Shown here: in pieces, positions 1-7,748 of the stretch | How positions within the stretch are numbered: position 1 is the first letter of the stretch | Layout: each line of letters starts with the position of its first letter | Notes under the pieces: generated by a model | Told to the model about the DNA's origin: nothing | Databases searched by the model: none | Seen by the model: the letters and a program-made list of their open reading frames with translations, nothing else | Source: Salinigranum salinum | Lineage (GTDB): Archaea > Halobacteriota > Halobacteria > Halobacteriales > Haloferacaceae | DNA length: 64,000 nt | Direction of reading: 5' to 3' | Assembly: GCF_009176545.1 (NCBI RefSeq) | Contig: NZ_VTOJ01000001.1 | Coordinates: 1,364,001 to 1,428,000, forward strand | Translations under genes and position numbers: made by a program

Positions 1-152
1 GGTTCGAGCAGGGTCACTTCGTCGACCGTCCCGGTATCGTCCGTGCGAAACTCACAGATGATACTATCGCCGTCGGAGGGACGGCGACCGTCGCGCTCGA
101 CGGCACGCTCACCGTCCCCGATCCGCGGGACGACGACATCGTCGTCGCCTGA
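1..152 (+). CDS. PhzF family isomerase, C-terminal end (partial)
   Basis: The window opens inside this gene; only the last 49 codons remain, read in the frame that starts at base 3 and ends with TGA at 150-152. The visible peptide begins FEQGHFVDRPG and continues into short beta strands with a GG turn. This matches the conserved end of PhzF/epimerase-like proteins, where an EQG...RPG motif lies in the second half of the diaminopimelate-epimerase fold. Family members are usually about 260-300 residues, so roughly five sixths is missing. The physiological reaction of haloarchaeal PhzF homologues is not established. The next gene begins about 85 bases downstream on the same strand. Confidence 0.6.
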   Translation, partial: FEQGHFVDRPGIVRAKLTDDTIAVGGTATVALDGTLTVPDPRDDDIVVA

Positions 153-238
153 GACGTCTCGCGTGTCGACGCGATCAGAGGTTTCAGACCTGATATTAGC
201 GGCGAGCGTATCAAGTACTCGTGAGCCCGACGTCGCAC

Positions 239-2350
239 ATGAATGGCCGGAATACTCCGGGTGTGGCCGGCCCGGACAACGAGCCGACCCGCCCCGACAA
301 CGAGCCGACCCGCCCCGACAACGAGCCGACCGACGTCCCGCTCGACGAACTCGAGCGGCGTGCGCTCGACGCGGTCGACGCGGGCGTCGTCATCTCCGAA
401 GCGACCGAGGACACGCCGATCGTCTACGTCAACGAGGGGTTCACCCGGATGACGGGGTACGACCCCGACGAGGTGATCGGCTCCAACTGTCGGTTCCTGC
501 AGGGTGAGGAGACGGACGAGCGCCCGGTCGCGTCGATGCGGAAGGGGATCGCGGAGGAGCGCGAGACCTCGGTCGTCCTCCGGAACTACCGGAAGGACGG
601 GACCGTGTTCTGGAACGAGGTGGAGATCACGCCGGTCCGCGACGACGACGACGAGGTGACACACTTCTTCGGCTTCCAGCGCGACGTCACCGAGCGCAAG
701 CGAGCACAGATCGAACTCGGGGCCGCACGTCGTTCGTTGCGGGAGCTGTACGCGGTGACGACTGACCGGTCGATCTCCTTCGAGGAGCGGGTCGAGCGGA
801 CGCTCGCCGTCGGCTGCCAGCGCCTCGGCGTCGATCTGGGGTTCCTGACGCGGATCACCGACGACACCCAGACCGTCGTCCACGCGGTCGGCGATCACCC
901 CGAACTCCAGGCCGGCGCGGCGTGTCCCCTCTCGGAGTCGTACTGCCGACGAACGCTCGACACCGACGGGTTACTCGCCGTCGTCCACGCCGCGTCAGAC
1001 GAGGAGTGGACCGACGACCTCGGCTACGAGCGGTTCGAGCTGGAGTGTTACCTCGGCGGGAAGGTCACCGTCGACGGCGAACTGTACGGGACGCTCTGTT
1101 TCGCCGACGTCGAGCCTCGGTCGGAGCCGTTCACGGAGTCGCAGGCGACGTTCGTCGAACTCCTCACGCGGTGGGTGAGCTACGAGCTCGAACGACGCAA
1201 ACAGGAGCGCGAACTCCGGATCGCCGACCGCCGGTTCCGCTCGCTGTTCGACAACCCGATGACGTTCGCCGCCGTCCTCGACCCCGACGGGACGCTCCGC
1301 GAGGTGAACGACACCGCGCTGGTGACGCTCTCCGACGGTACCGACCTCGTCGGTCGGCCCTTCTGGGAGACCCCCTGGTGGACGCCCAGCGACGACTCGG
1401 TCGCGGCGGTCGAGGCGGCGGTCGAGACGGCCGCCGGTGGCCAACTCGCCCGGTTCGAGTGCGACTACTTCCACCGCGACGGAACGGGGACCGTCGCCGC
1501 CACGCTCTACCCGGTCTACGACGTCGACCCCGAGGAGCACGAGAGCGAAGACGCCACGGGAGACGAGGTGGTCTCGCTGATGGCCGTCGGCGCCGACACG
1601 ACGACCCGGACCGAGCAGGCCACCCAGCTGAAACGGCAGCGCGACCGGCTCGAGGAGTTCGCGAGCATGGTCTCGCACGACCTCCGGAGCCCGCTGGAGG
1701 TGGCGCGGGGCCGACTCCAGCTGTACGACAACACGGACGACCCCGACCACCTCGACGAGATCGAGGCGTCGCTCGACCGGATGTCGACGCTCATCGACGA
1801 CCTCCTCACCCTGGCGCGTCAGGGCAAGTCCGTCTCGGACCTGGAGCCGACGCCGGTGGCGGCGGTCGCCACCCGGGCGTGGAACACAGTCGAGACGGCC
1901 GACGCGTCGCTCGCCGTCGTCCTCGACGACGAGACGGCCGTCGCCGCCGACCCGAGCCGGCTCCAGCAGCTCTTCGAGAACCTGTTTCGGAACGCCGTCG
2001 AGCACGGCTCGGCGGGCCCCCGTCCGGAGGCTCGCGGGGACAGCGTGGAGCGCAGCTCCACGAGCAGTCGGCTGGACGCCGACGACAGCGCGGAACACGA
2101 CGGCAGCCCCGTCACCGTCCGGCTCGCCGGGCTGGACGACGCCGCCGGCTTCGCAGTCGAGGACGACGGACCGGGTATCCCCCCCGCCGACCGCGACCAC
2201 GTCTTCGAACGGGGCTTCTCCACCGACCGCGACGGAACCGGCTTCGGTCTCGCCATCGTCCGGCACGTCGCCGAGGCGCACGGGTGGACGGTCCGGGCCA
2301 CGGAGAGCGACGCCGGTGGCGCACGGTTCGAGGTCCGCGTCGACGCCTGA
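239..2350 (+). CDS. LOV-GAF-PAS sensor histidine kinase
   Basis: A cytoplasmic multi-sensor kinase of 703 residues with no membrane segment. The N-terminus carries three 7-residue repeats (RPDNEPT type). Residues about 45-155 form a PAS domain containing GSNCRFLQGEETD, the LOV signature in which the Cys (about residue 84) makes the flavin photo-adduct. A GAF domain follows (about 165-320), then a second PAS (about 335-455), a HisKA helix with the phospho-acceptor in SMVSHDLRSP, and an HATPase domain with an N-box (LFENLFRNAVEHG) and G-boxes (DDGPGIP, GTGFGLAI). I chose the ATG at 239; an in-frame GTG at 221 would add six residues. No response regulator is adjacent, as is common for haloarchaeal kinases. 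Blue-light sensing is inferred from the motif. Confidence 0.9.
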   Translation: MNGRNTPGVAGPDNEPTRPDNEPTRPDNEPTDVPLDELERRALDAVDAGVVISEATEDTPIVYVNEGFTRMTGYDPDEVIGSNCRFLQGEETDERPVASMRKGIAEERETSVVLRNYRKDGTVFWNEVEITPVRDDDDEVTHFFGFQRDVTERKRAQIELGAARRSLRELYAVTTDRSISFEERVERTLAVGCQRLGVDLGFLTRITDDTQTVVHAVGDHPELQAGAACPLSESYCRRTLDTDGLLAVVHAASDEEWTDDLGYERFELECYLGGKVTVDGELYGTLCFADVEPRSEPFTESQATFVELLTRWVSYELERRKQERELRIADRRFRSLFDNPMTFAAVLDPDGTLREVNDTALVTLSDGTDLVGRPFWETPWWTPSDDSVAAVEAAVETAAGGQLARFECDYFHRDGTGTVAATLYPVYDVDPEEHESEDATGDEVVSLMAVGADTTTRTEQATQLKRQRDRLEEFASMVSHDLRSPLEVARGRLQLYDNTDDPDHLDEIEASLDRMSTLIDDLLTLARQGKSVSDLEPTPVAAVATRAWNTVETADASLAVVLDDETAVAADPSRLQQLFENLFRNAVEHGSAGPRPEARGDSVERSSTSSRLDADDSAEHDGSPVTVRLAGLDDAAGFAVEDDGPGIPPADRDHVFERGFSTDRDGTGFGLAIVRHVAEAHGWTVRATESDAGGARFEVRVDA
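271..333 (+). repeat. 21-bp in-frame tandem repeat, 3 copies
   Basis: Three near-identical 21-bp units encode a repeated seven-residue (R/G)PDNEPT segment at the extreme N-terminus of the LOV kinase. The units differ by only a base or two. They probably form a flexible acidic linker and look like a recent slippage expansion. Confidence 0.85.
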
Positions 2351-2446
2351 GCGAGCGACGTGCGGTCGACCCGGTTCTGTCCGCCCTCGACGTCGCCACG
2401 CCGACGCCGTCCACCTCCTTGATGCGCCGCGGAGACGTGTGCTCAG

Positions 2447-2513
2447 GGTGGTTCGGCCGTTCCCGGTGGTTCGGCCGTTCCAGGTGGCTCAGCCGTTCCA
2501 GGTGGCTCAGCCG
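2447..2513. repeat. 18-bp tandem repeat, about 3.7 copies
   Basis: Units start at 2447, 2465, 2483 and 2501, each beginning GGTGG(T/C)TC(G/A)GCCG and spaced exactly 18 bp apart. The last unit overlaps the stop codon of the reverse-strand PAC2-family gene, and the rest lies between the two convergent genes. Changes between units (gtt/gct, cgg/cag) suggest the first two and last two copies are separate duplications. No function is evident; a transcript-end structure is possible. Confidence 0.85.
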
Positions 2514-3298
2514 ATGTATCGCAGATCGTCGTCGGTCGGCATCGACCCCTGCTGGTTCTGCATCTCCTGGATCTTGCCGACGACCTCCTCCATCTCCTCG
2601 GCGCGCTCTTCGAGCGACTCGAAGCCCACCTCGAAGCCGATGATCTCCTCCAGCGCGACGAGGACGGCCTGTGCGCTCTTGGGGTCGACGAGGTAGCCGC
2701 TCGTCTCTCCCATCAGACAGCCGACGTCGAGACCCCGACGGCCGCCGAGGCCGAGCAGGAGTCCCGAGACACCGACTACCCCGCCGGCGGGTTCGTCCTC
2801 GCGGAACTCGACGCCGGCGGCCTCCAGCGGTTCGATCGCCTCCGCGTGGGAGACGGCCCCGAGGACGCTCGGTTCCTCGACGAGTTCGCCGGTCGGGACG
2901 CCCCCGAGCGCGAACACCCGTTCGACGTCGAACCCCGCCGCCACGTCGAGGAACGCCTCCGTGAGCCGGTAGTGCCCCGCGTTCGTCTGTGCCTGGTGGT
3001 CGCCCGTCAGCACGAGGAGGTCGACGTCGCCGTCGTCTGCGTCGTCCGTTTCGTCGTCCGCGGCCGGGATGTCGACGGCGTGAATCTCCGCCGACGCGAG
3101 CTCCGCGACCCCATCCTCGATCGTCACCTGTGGGGGGAACTCGGTCGCGAACACGCGCCGTACGACCTCGCTGTCGAACTCCTCGAGGAGGTGCTCGACG
3201 GCCAGCTTTCCGACGTGACCCACGCCGGGTAACCCTTCGATGAGGACCGGATCGGACAGCTCCGGATCCGCCAGCGTCTCGATCTCGATGTCGTCCAT
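2507..3298 (-). CDS. PAC2 family (proteasome assembly chaperone-like) protein
   Basis: A 263-residue PAC2-family protein. The N-terminal segment reads DPVLIEGLPGVGHVGKLAVEHL, the typical PAC2 opening that resembles a nucleoside-phosphorylase-like fold. TGDHQAQT and ALGGVPTGEL motifs follow, and the C-terminus is helical and charged, probably a coiled coil (about 220-250). Archaeal homologues are thought to assist 20S proteasome assembly, but direct evidence in haloarchaea is limited. I chose the ATG at 3298 rather than the upstream start at 3331 because MDDIEIE is the usual beginning. In many haloarchaea this gene follows nop10; here a histidine kinase gene on the other strand separates them. 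Confidence 0.85.
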   Translation of the reverse strand: MDDIEIETLADPELSDPVLIEGLPGVGHVGKLAVEHLLEEFDSEVVRRVFATEFPPQVTIEDGVAELASAEIHAVDIPAADDETDDADDGDVDLLVLTGDHQAQTNAGHYRLTEAFLDVAAGFDVERVFALGGVPTGELVEEPSVLGAVSHAEAIEPLEAAGVEFREDEPAGGVVGVSGLLLGLGGRRGLDVGCLMGETSGYLVDPKSAQAVLVALEEIIGFEVGFESLEERAEEMEEVVGKIQEMQNQQGSMPTDDDLRYIG

Positions 3299-3516
3299 GC
3301 CGCATAGTCGCGTGGCACGTCTTAAGAGCACGTTGGTCGCCTGCGACGGAACCTGAGACCGACTCGACCCCGGACGCGTGACTCGTCGGCTCGACGTCCC
3401 GGCTCGTCTGCGAGTCGTCGGTCGCCGCCCACCGTGAGCACCGTCGTCGACCGATAAGTATCAGCCGCGATACTCGGCCCGGTAGCTATTGGTTGCCGCG
3501 TCGTCGACACCGCGCA

Positions 3517-4932
3517 ATGGACAGGACGGCGTTCGAGGAGACGCTTCTCGACCACACGATCGACATCATCGTGGTGCTCGACGAGACCGGCGAGTTTCAG
3601 TACGCGAACGCGGCCGTCCGGCGCGTCCTGGGGTACGACCCCGAGGAGCTGATCGGACGGAACGCGCTCGACCTGATCCACCCCGACGACCGGTCGGAGG
3701 TCGTCGGCGTCTTCCGGCATCTCGTCGACTGGGAGCCGGACGCCGACCAGCCCGCAGCGGACTGGTCGGAGTTCCGCTACCGCGGGGCGGACGGGGAGTG
3801 GGTCTGGCTCGCCGCTCGGATGTCGAGCGAGCCGTCGAGCCGCTCCGGCGGCTACGTCGTCAGCTGCCGGGATATCGACGCCCAGCGGCGGGCCGAGCGC
3901 GAGCACCGTCGGACCCACGAGCGGCTCCTCCACATCGCCGAACACACGAACGACGTGCTCTGGATGTTCTCGGCCGACTGGGAGGAACTGCTGTTCATCA
4001 ACTCGGCGTACGAGGAGCTCTGGGGCCGATCGATCGAGGCGCTCGAGGCCGACGCGACCGACTTCCTCGAGGGTGTCCATCCGGCCGACCGCGACGCCGT
4101 GCAGCAGGCGATGGCGTGCATCTCGAGCGGCGAGTCGATCGGCACCACGTATCGGGTGAACGCGGCCACCGGCTTCGGAACGTGGGTCTGGGTACAGGGT
4201 CACCCCATCGTCGAGGACGGGACGGTGACCAGAGTCGTCGGCTTCGCCCGCGACGTGACCGAACGCCGCGAGCGCGAGCGTCAACTGCTGGTGATGGACC
4301 GACTCCTCCGACACAACCTCCGCAACGAGATGAACCTCATCCTCGGCCACGCCGAACAGGCGCGCGACCGCGGTGGCGAGGCGGTGGCGTCCGACGTCGA
4401 CCGGATCGTCCAGACGGGCGAGCACCTGCTGCGGACGGTCGACAAGGAGCGCGACATCGTCGCCCTGCTGACGGACGCCGAGGAACCGGGTGCGGTCGAT
4501 CTGGTCTCGATGGTCGAGGACATCTGTGCCCGCGTCCGCGAGGCCCATCCCCGGGCGACCGTCGAGGCGACGCTCCCGGCGGCCGCGACGGTTCGTGCGG
4601 TGCCGAAGCTGTCGCTCGCCGTCTACGAACTCCTCGTGAACGCCATCGAACACGCCGACAGCGACGCACCGCGGGTCGAACTCACCGTCCGGGTCGACGA
4701 CGACCGGGTCGATCTCGTGGTCGCCGACGACTGTCCACCCATCCCCGTCCAGGAGATCCGTGTGCTCCGGGGCGAGCGGGACGTCCGCTCCGTCTACCAC
4801 GGTAGCGGACTGGGGCTATGGCTCGTCTACTGGGCCGTCGATCGCTCCGACGGGGAACTCGCGTTCGAGACGGCCACCGACGCGGGTCGGGGCAACACGA
4901 TCACGGTCTCGCTCGACCGCCTCACCGGATGA
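3517..4932 (+). CDS. PAS-PAS sensor histidine kinase
   Basis: A 471-residue soluble histidine kinase. Two PAS domains (about 1-125 and 130-255) are followed by a haloarchaeal-type dimerisation segment with the phospho-acceptor His in MDRLLRHNLRNEMNLI, then an HATPase domain with the N-box YELLVNAIEHAD, a D-box ADDCPPIP and a G-rich GSGLGLWLVYWAV. The ATG at 3517 is preferred over one eight codons upstream because it leads directly into the PAS domain. It faces nop10 tail to tail, with three bases between the stop codons. It lies between nop10 and the PAC2 gene, which suggests it was inserted into an otherwise conserved gene run. Ligand and output are unknown. Confidence 0.88.
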   Translation: MDRTAFEETLLDHTIDIIVVLDETGEFQYANAAVRRVLGYDPEELIGRNALDLIHPDDRSEVVGVFRHLVDWEPDADQPAADWSEFRYRGADGEWVWLAARMSSEPSSRSGGYVVSCRDIDAQRRAEREHRRTHERLLHIAEHTNDVLWMFSADWEELLFINSAYEELWGRSIEALEADATDFLEGVHPADRDAVQQAMACISSGESIGTTYRVNAATGFGTWVWVQGHPIVEDGTVTRVVGFARDVTERRERERQLLVMDRLLRHNLRNEMNLILGHAEQARDRGGEAVASDVDRIVQTGEHLLRTVDKERDIVALLTDAEEPGAVDLVSMVEDICARVREAHPRATVEATLPAAATVRAVPKLSLAVYELLVNAIEHADSDAPRVELTVRVDDDRVDLVVADDCPPIPVQEIRVLRGERDVRSVYHGSGLGLWLVYWAVDRSDGELAFETATDAGRGNTITVSLDRLTG

Positions 4933-4935
4933 GGC

Positions 4936-5127
4936 TCACGCCGAATCGTCCCGGCGCCGCCGCTTCAGCCGACGACGGTACTCGCCGTAGGGGTCGTCCG
5001 GGTCGAACGGGGCGGGAGCGCTGTTCTCTGCGTCGGCACCGCAGCGGGGACAGGTCGACGCGAGCGTGTAGACGGGACGGTCGTGTTCCTCACGCCAGGC
5101 GGCACAGACGCGAATGTCCGATTTCAC
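4936..5127 (-). CDS. nop10: H/ACA RNP component Nop10
   Basis: A 63-residue Nop10 homologue, the small scaffold that binds Cbf5 in archaeal H/ACA ribonucleoproteins guiding rRNA pseudouridylation. It starts MKSDIRVCAAW and has TLASTCPRCG, the cysteines of a small zinc ribbon, then the conserved basic helix PYGEYRRRLKRRRR. Only three cysteines are present (C8, C25, C28); in other archaea the ribbon usually has four, so metal binding may be altered. It lies 12 bases after the aIF2-alpha stop and is the last gene of the reverse-strand L44e-S27e-aIF2a-Nop10 run. Confidence 0.9.
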   Translation of the reverse strand: MKSDIRVCAAWREEHDRPVYTLASTCPRCGADAENSAPAPFDPDDPYGEYRRRLKRRRRDDSA

Positions 5128-5139
5128 GGCTCTCCCCCG

Positions 5140-5940
5140 TTACTCGTCGTCTTCGTGACGCTCGCGGTGGTAGTGAGCGGTCCCGCCGTGCGCTTCGATG
5201 GCCTCGCGTGCGCGCCCGACGGCGGTCTCCAGCTCCGACTCGGCGGTCTTGTAGTCGGGCGCGCGGACCTTGATGCGGTACTCCGGCGAGCCGACGTACG
5301 TGACCTCGAGTTCGATCCCCTCGGGGACGTCGCCGTTCCCCCCGGCGGCCTGCAGCGCCTCTCTGATGTCGTCGACCCCGTCGCCGGTCGGACAGCGCAG
5401 GTCGACGTAGCCCGTCACGTTCACGTACGGCACCGAGACGTTCTCGCGGGCGACGTCGACGACGGCCTCGACCTCGTCGTCGGAGAGGTCGACGTCTTCG
5501 AGCGCCGCCGCGCCGTGGATGGCCGCGGCCTCGAAGCCGTCGTAGAGGCTGTCGAACTCGGCGAGGATGGCGTTGGCGACGGCGCCGTACTGCTCGTCGG
5601 ACACCTCCTCGCCGAAGGCGAGCGTCATCCACTTATCGGCCTTCTGTTCGTTCTTCCACTCCTGGATCTTCTCCTTGCGCTGGTGCTCGTTGACGTCCTT
5701 GATCGAGAGGTCGATCTGCTGTGAGGACTCGTTGACGTCGAGCACCTTCGCGACGACGGTCTGTCCCTCGCGGACGTGGTCGCGGACGTTCTTGATCCAG
5801 CCCGAGGCGACCTCGGAGATGTGGGCCAGGCCGCGCTTGTCCTCGTACTCCTCGAGGTCGACGAAGACGCCGAAGTCGGCGATGTCGTCGACTTTTCCCA
5901 CGACGAGTTCGCCCTTGTCGGGCCATCCACTGTACTTCAT
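5140..5940 (-). CDS. Translation initiation factor aIF2 subunit alpha
   Basis: A 266-residue alpha subunit of the aIF2 heterotrimer, which delivers initiator tRNA to the small ribosomal subunit. Residues about 8-82 form an S1-type OB fold ([20 protein letters not shown] ... GLAHISEVA). A helical domain follows, and the C-terminal alpha/beta domain (about 170-260) is the one that contacts aIF2-gamma. The ATG at 5940 ([13 protein letters not shown]) is the standard start; the longer frame upstream runs into the S27e gene. It sits 10 bases after rps27e and 12 bases before nop10 and is almost certainly cotranscribed with them. An initiator tRNA-Met gene lies about 6 kb away. Confidence 0.95.
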   Translation of the reverse strand: MKYSGWPDKGELVVGKVDDIADFGVFVDLEEYEDKRGLAHISEVASGWIKNVRDHVREGQTVVAKVLDVNESSQQIDLSIKDVNEHQRKEKIQEWKNEQKADKWMTLAFGEEVSDEQYGAVANAILAEFDSLYDGFEAAAIHGAAALEDVDLSDDEVEAVVDVARENVSVPYVNVTGYVDLRCPTGDGVDDIREALQAAGGNGDVPEGIELEVTYVGSPEYRIKVRAPDYKTAESELETAVGRAREAIEAHGGTAHYHRERHEDDE

Positions 5941-5950
5941 CTTCGATCCC

Positions 5951-6124
5951 TCAGCGCGCCTCGACGGTCTCGACGATCTCGTGGTCGATCTGTGCCTTCC
6001 CACCCGTGGGCGTCGCCAGCGTCGTCCCGCAGACGGCGCAGTTCACCGTCGACGAGGCCTTGCCGAAGACGATCTGCTCGTTCTCGCAGTCGGTGCACTT
6101 GATACGGTAGTACGAACCTGCCAT
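5951..6124 (-). CDS. rps27e: 30S ribosomal protein S27e
   Basis: A 57-residue S27e protein of the small ribosomal subunit. It begins [23 protein letters not shown] and has a four-cysteine zinc ribbon (CTDC near residue 10 and CAVC near residue 29). Length and sequence match other haloarchaeal S27e proteins. The start ATG at 6124 is separated from the L44e stop by two bases, so the two are surely translated from one message. A longer open frame through the L44e gene is an artefact of frame overlap. Confidence 0.95.
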   Translation of the reverse strand: MAGSYYRIKCTDCENEQIVFGKASSTVNCAVCGTTLATPTGGKAQIDHEIVETVEAR

Positions 6125-6126
6125 GA

Positions 6127-6408
6127 CTACTCCTGGAACTCCAGTCGTCCGGCGCGCCATCCCTCGCGCATGTGGGCCTTGCCGCAGTCGGAACAGCGGT
6201 ACTTCAGGTGGACCTTCTTCGTGGGCTTGTCGCCACCGGGCACCTTCGAGAACTTGCCGGCGTTCCCGATGGTGGAGCGACCAGCACGGGTGCGGCGGGC
6301 GTCCCACTTCATCCCCGTGGGGCGGCCCTTTCGGACTTTCTCCACCTCGTGTTCGTGGTGGGCGTTGCAGTGCGGACAGTACGTATTGAACCGGCGAGGC
6401 ATCTGCAT
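6127..6408 (-). CDS. rpl44e: 50S ribosomal protein L44e
   Basis: A 93-residue L44e protein of the large subunit. It starts [25 protein letters not shown] and has a second zinc-binding pair in [15 protein letters not shown]. Two in-frame ATGs, two codons apart (6408 and 6402), are possible; the first matches the family's MQMPRR opening. It is the first gene of the reverse-strand translation cluster. The upstream sequence contains a TTTTAAC-like TATA element near 6443, about 30 bases before the start, fitting a leaderless transcript. Confidence 0.95.
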   Translation of the reverse strand: MQMPRRFNTYCPHCNAHHEHEVEKVRKGRPTGMKWDARRTRAGRSTIGNAGKFSKVPGGDKPTKKVHLKYRCSDCGKAHMREGWRAGRLEFQE

Positions 6409-6618
6409 GATATCTACCTTGCCGGGATTTTGACGCCGTGAGTTAAAACCCGTTTGGTTCCCGTCGCCGCCGTCGTGACGGTGCGGGACGGTCACACTGC
6501 TCGCGGTCGGGACAGGAGCACCTGGACTGTTGCTCGCCGTCGTCCGTCCCCGCCTCGTCGTTCCCGTCTCCCTCGTCGTCCGCCGCTGTCGGCCCCTCCA
6601 CGCTCCGCTTCGAACGAC

Positions 6619-6912
6619 CTACGCCCCACCCCAGGCCGGATGCGCCCGGATCTCCTTGCGAACCGTCTCGCAGTCGGACTCCGACGCGACGCCGAGCGCA
6701 TCGACGATGCGGGTCGTCGTCTGTCGGTCCGCGACCCCTGACGAGCCGTCGGCCGCGTCGAGTCTGAACGTCGGACTCCGAGACAGTCCCCCGAGACCCG
6801 AGCCTCCCGACCCTTCGACGACCGTCGGGAGGATCCGGTGTTTCGCCAGCGTCCGGATCAGTTCGTCCCTGCCCCCCTCGATCGCGTCCGTGAACTCCGT
6901 CTGACTGGCCAT
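6619..6912 (-). CDS. Conserved hypothetical protein
   Basis: A 97-residue protein of unknown function starting MASQTEFTDAIEGGRDELI. It is soluble and predicted mainly helical at both ends, with a Gly/Ser-rich middle (GSGGSGLGGL) that may be a loop. It has one Cys, at about residue 82, and ends HPAWGGA. I recognise no family motif. The ATG at 6912 is chosen because the upstream extension has strongly basic, out-of-frame-looking composition. The divergent HAH_0734-family gene begins 168 bases away, so the region between is probably a shared promoter. Confidence 0.6.
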   Translation of the reverse strand: MASQTEFTDAIEGGRDELIRTLAKHRILPTVVEGSGGSGLGGLSRSPTFRLDAADGSSGVADRQTTTRIVDALGVASESDCETVRKEIRAHPAWGGA

Positions 6913-7080
6913 ACGTGCTGTTTCGTTGTCATCCGACTTCACTCTGACGCGGGGACACCTCGCTCCCGCGGCAGCGTCCCGACGGGATCGACCGGGGCCG
7001 GCGTGTGCGGTGGCGACCGGAACCGACACCGTTCGCGGAATCCCGAAGAGATTAAGCCCGCGTCGCCGGAACCCGGAGGT

Positions 7081-7338
7081 ATGAAGAAGCTCATCGTCCG
7101 CGGTGATCCCGGGATTCGGCGCGACGCCGTCATCGAGTGGGACGGCGAGGAGCAGATCTGCTTCGCCATCGACCGGCAGGGGGACTACCACGGACCGGAC
7201 GAGGTTCAGCTGTGGTGCACCATCGGCACCGAGGACGAGCGCGAGACGTTCGACAAGCGCGAGTACGTCCCTCACTTCCTCGACGTGGACTCCGTCGACG
7301 CCGAGGCGCTCACGGTGATCCAGAAACGCGGCATCTGA
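7081..7338 (+). CDS. HAH_0734 family small protein
   Basis: An 85-residue protein (MKKLIVRGDPGIRRDAVIEW...) resembling the small haloarchaeal family named after HAH_0734. It has a basic N-terminal strand, then a compact mixed alpha/beta sequence with WDGEEQICFAID and ends TVIQKRGI. No catalytic motif or membrane segment is visible and the family's role is unknown. A good Shine-Dalgarno-like GGAGG lies directly ahead of the ATG, and an ATTAAG element about 30 bases upstream can serve as the TATA box. It stands alone, divergent from the preceding hypothetical gene. Confidence 0.8.
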   Translation: MKKLIVRGDPGIRRDAVIEWDGEEQICFAIDRQGDYHGPDEVQLWCTIGTEDERETFDKREYVPHFLDVDSVDAEALTVIQKRGI

Positions 7339-7748
7339 GCGCGCTCCCGCCGGACCGCCGTTCCTTCACCCTTCTTTCGTCCGCTCAGCGGTCCTCTTTC
7401 GTCCGTCCTTTCGTTCGTGTTGCACTCCGATCCACACGCTCCACGAACGGGTTACGACCCGGCTACCCACGACTCGGTTCGTCTTCGCCCACTCGATCGA
7501 CGTCTCCGTCCCGCTCGAGCGGGAGGTCTGTCCGATCCCCGACCGACCTACCTCGGCGCTGCCGTGGTCGCGGGTGGTGCCGCGTCCGTCCCTTCGGGCA
7601 GCGACCCCGTCGCGGTCAACCCCACACAACGGCGAGTGGGACGCACTGGAGCCGAGACTAAACGGCACAGAGACGGTCCACTCCGGGCCGGCGGTCCGTG
7701 GCACCGCCGTGGCTCGCGTCCTCGCCCGGTCCGCCAATACTCGGGTAC
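7339..7748. other. Non-coding gap of about 410 bp
   Basis: Between the HAH_0734-family gene and the convergent DUF2298 gene. It contains a pyrimidine-rich stretch (about 7355-7420, many CTTTCGTCC-like words) that could mark transcript ends. Open frames here on both strands have shadow-like Arg/Pro-rich composition. I see no gene, RNA or repeat I can support. Confidence 0.5.

Noticed and set aside
2447..2513. CRISPR-like array
   Set aside because: Units are 18 bp and contiguous with no spacers.
3322..4800. 492-codon reverse-strand open frame
   Set aside because: Exact antisense of the PAS kinase. Composition is Arg/Val/Asp with no domain, and the forward frame has full kinase motifs.
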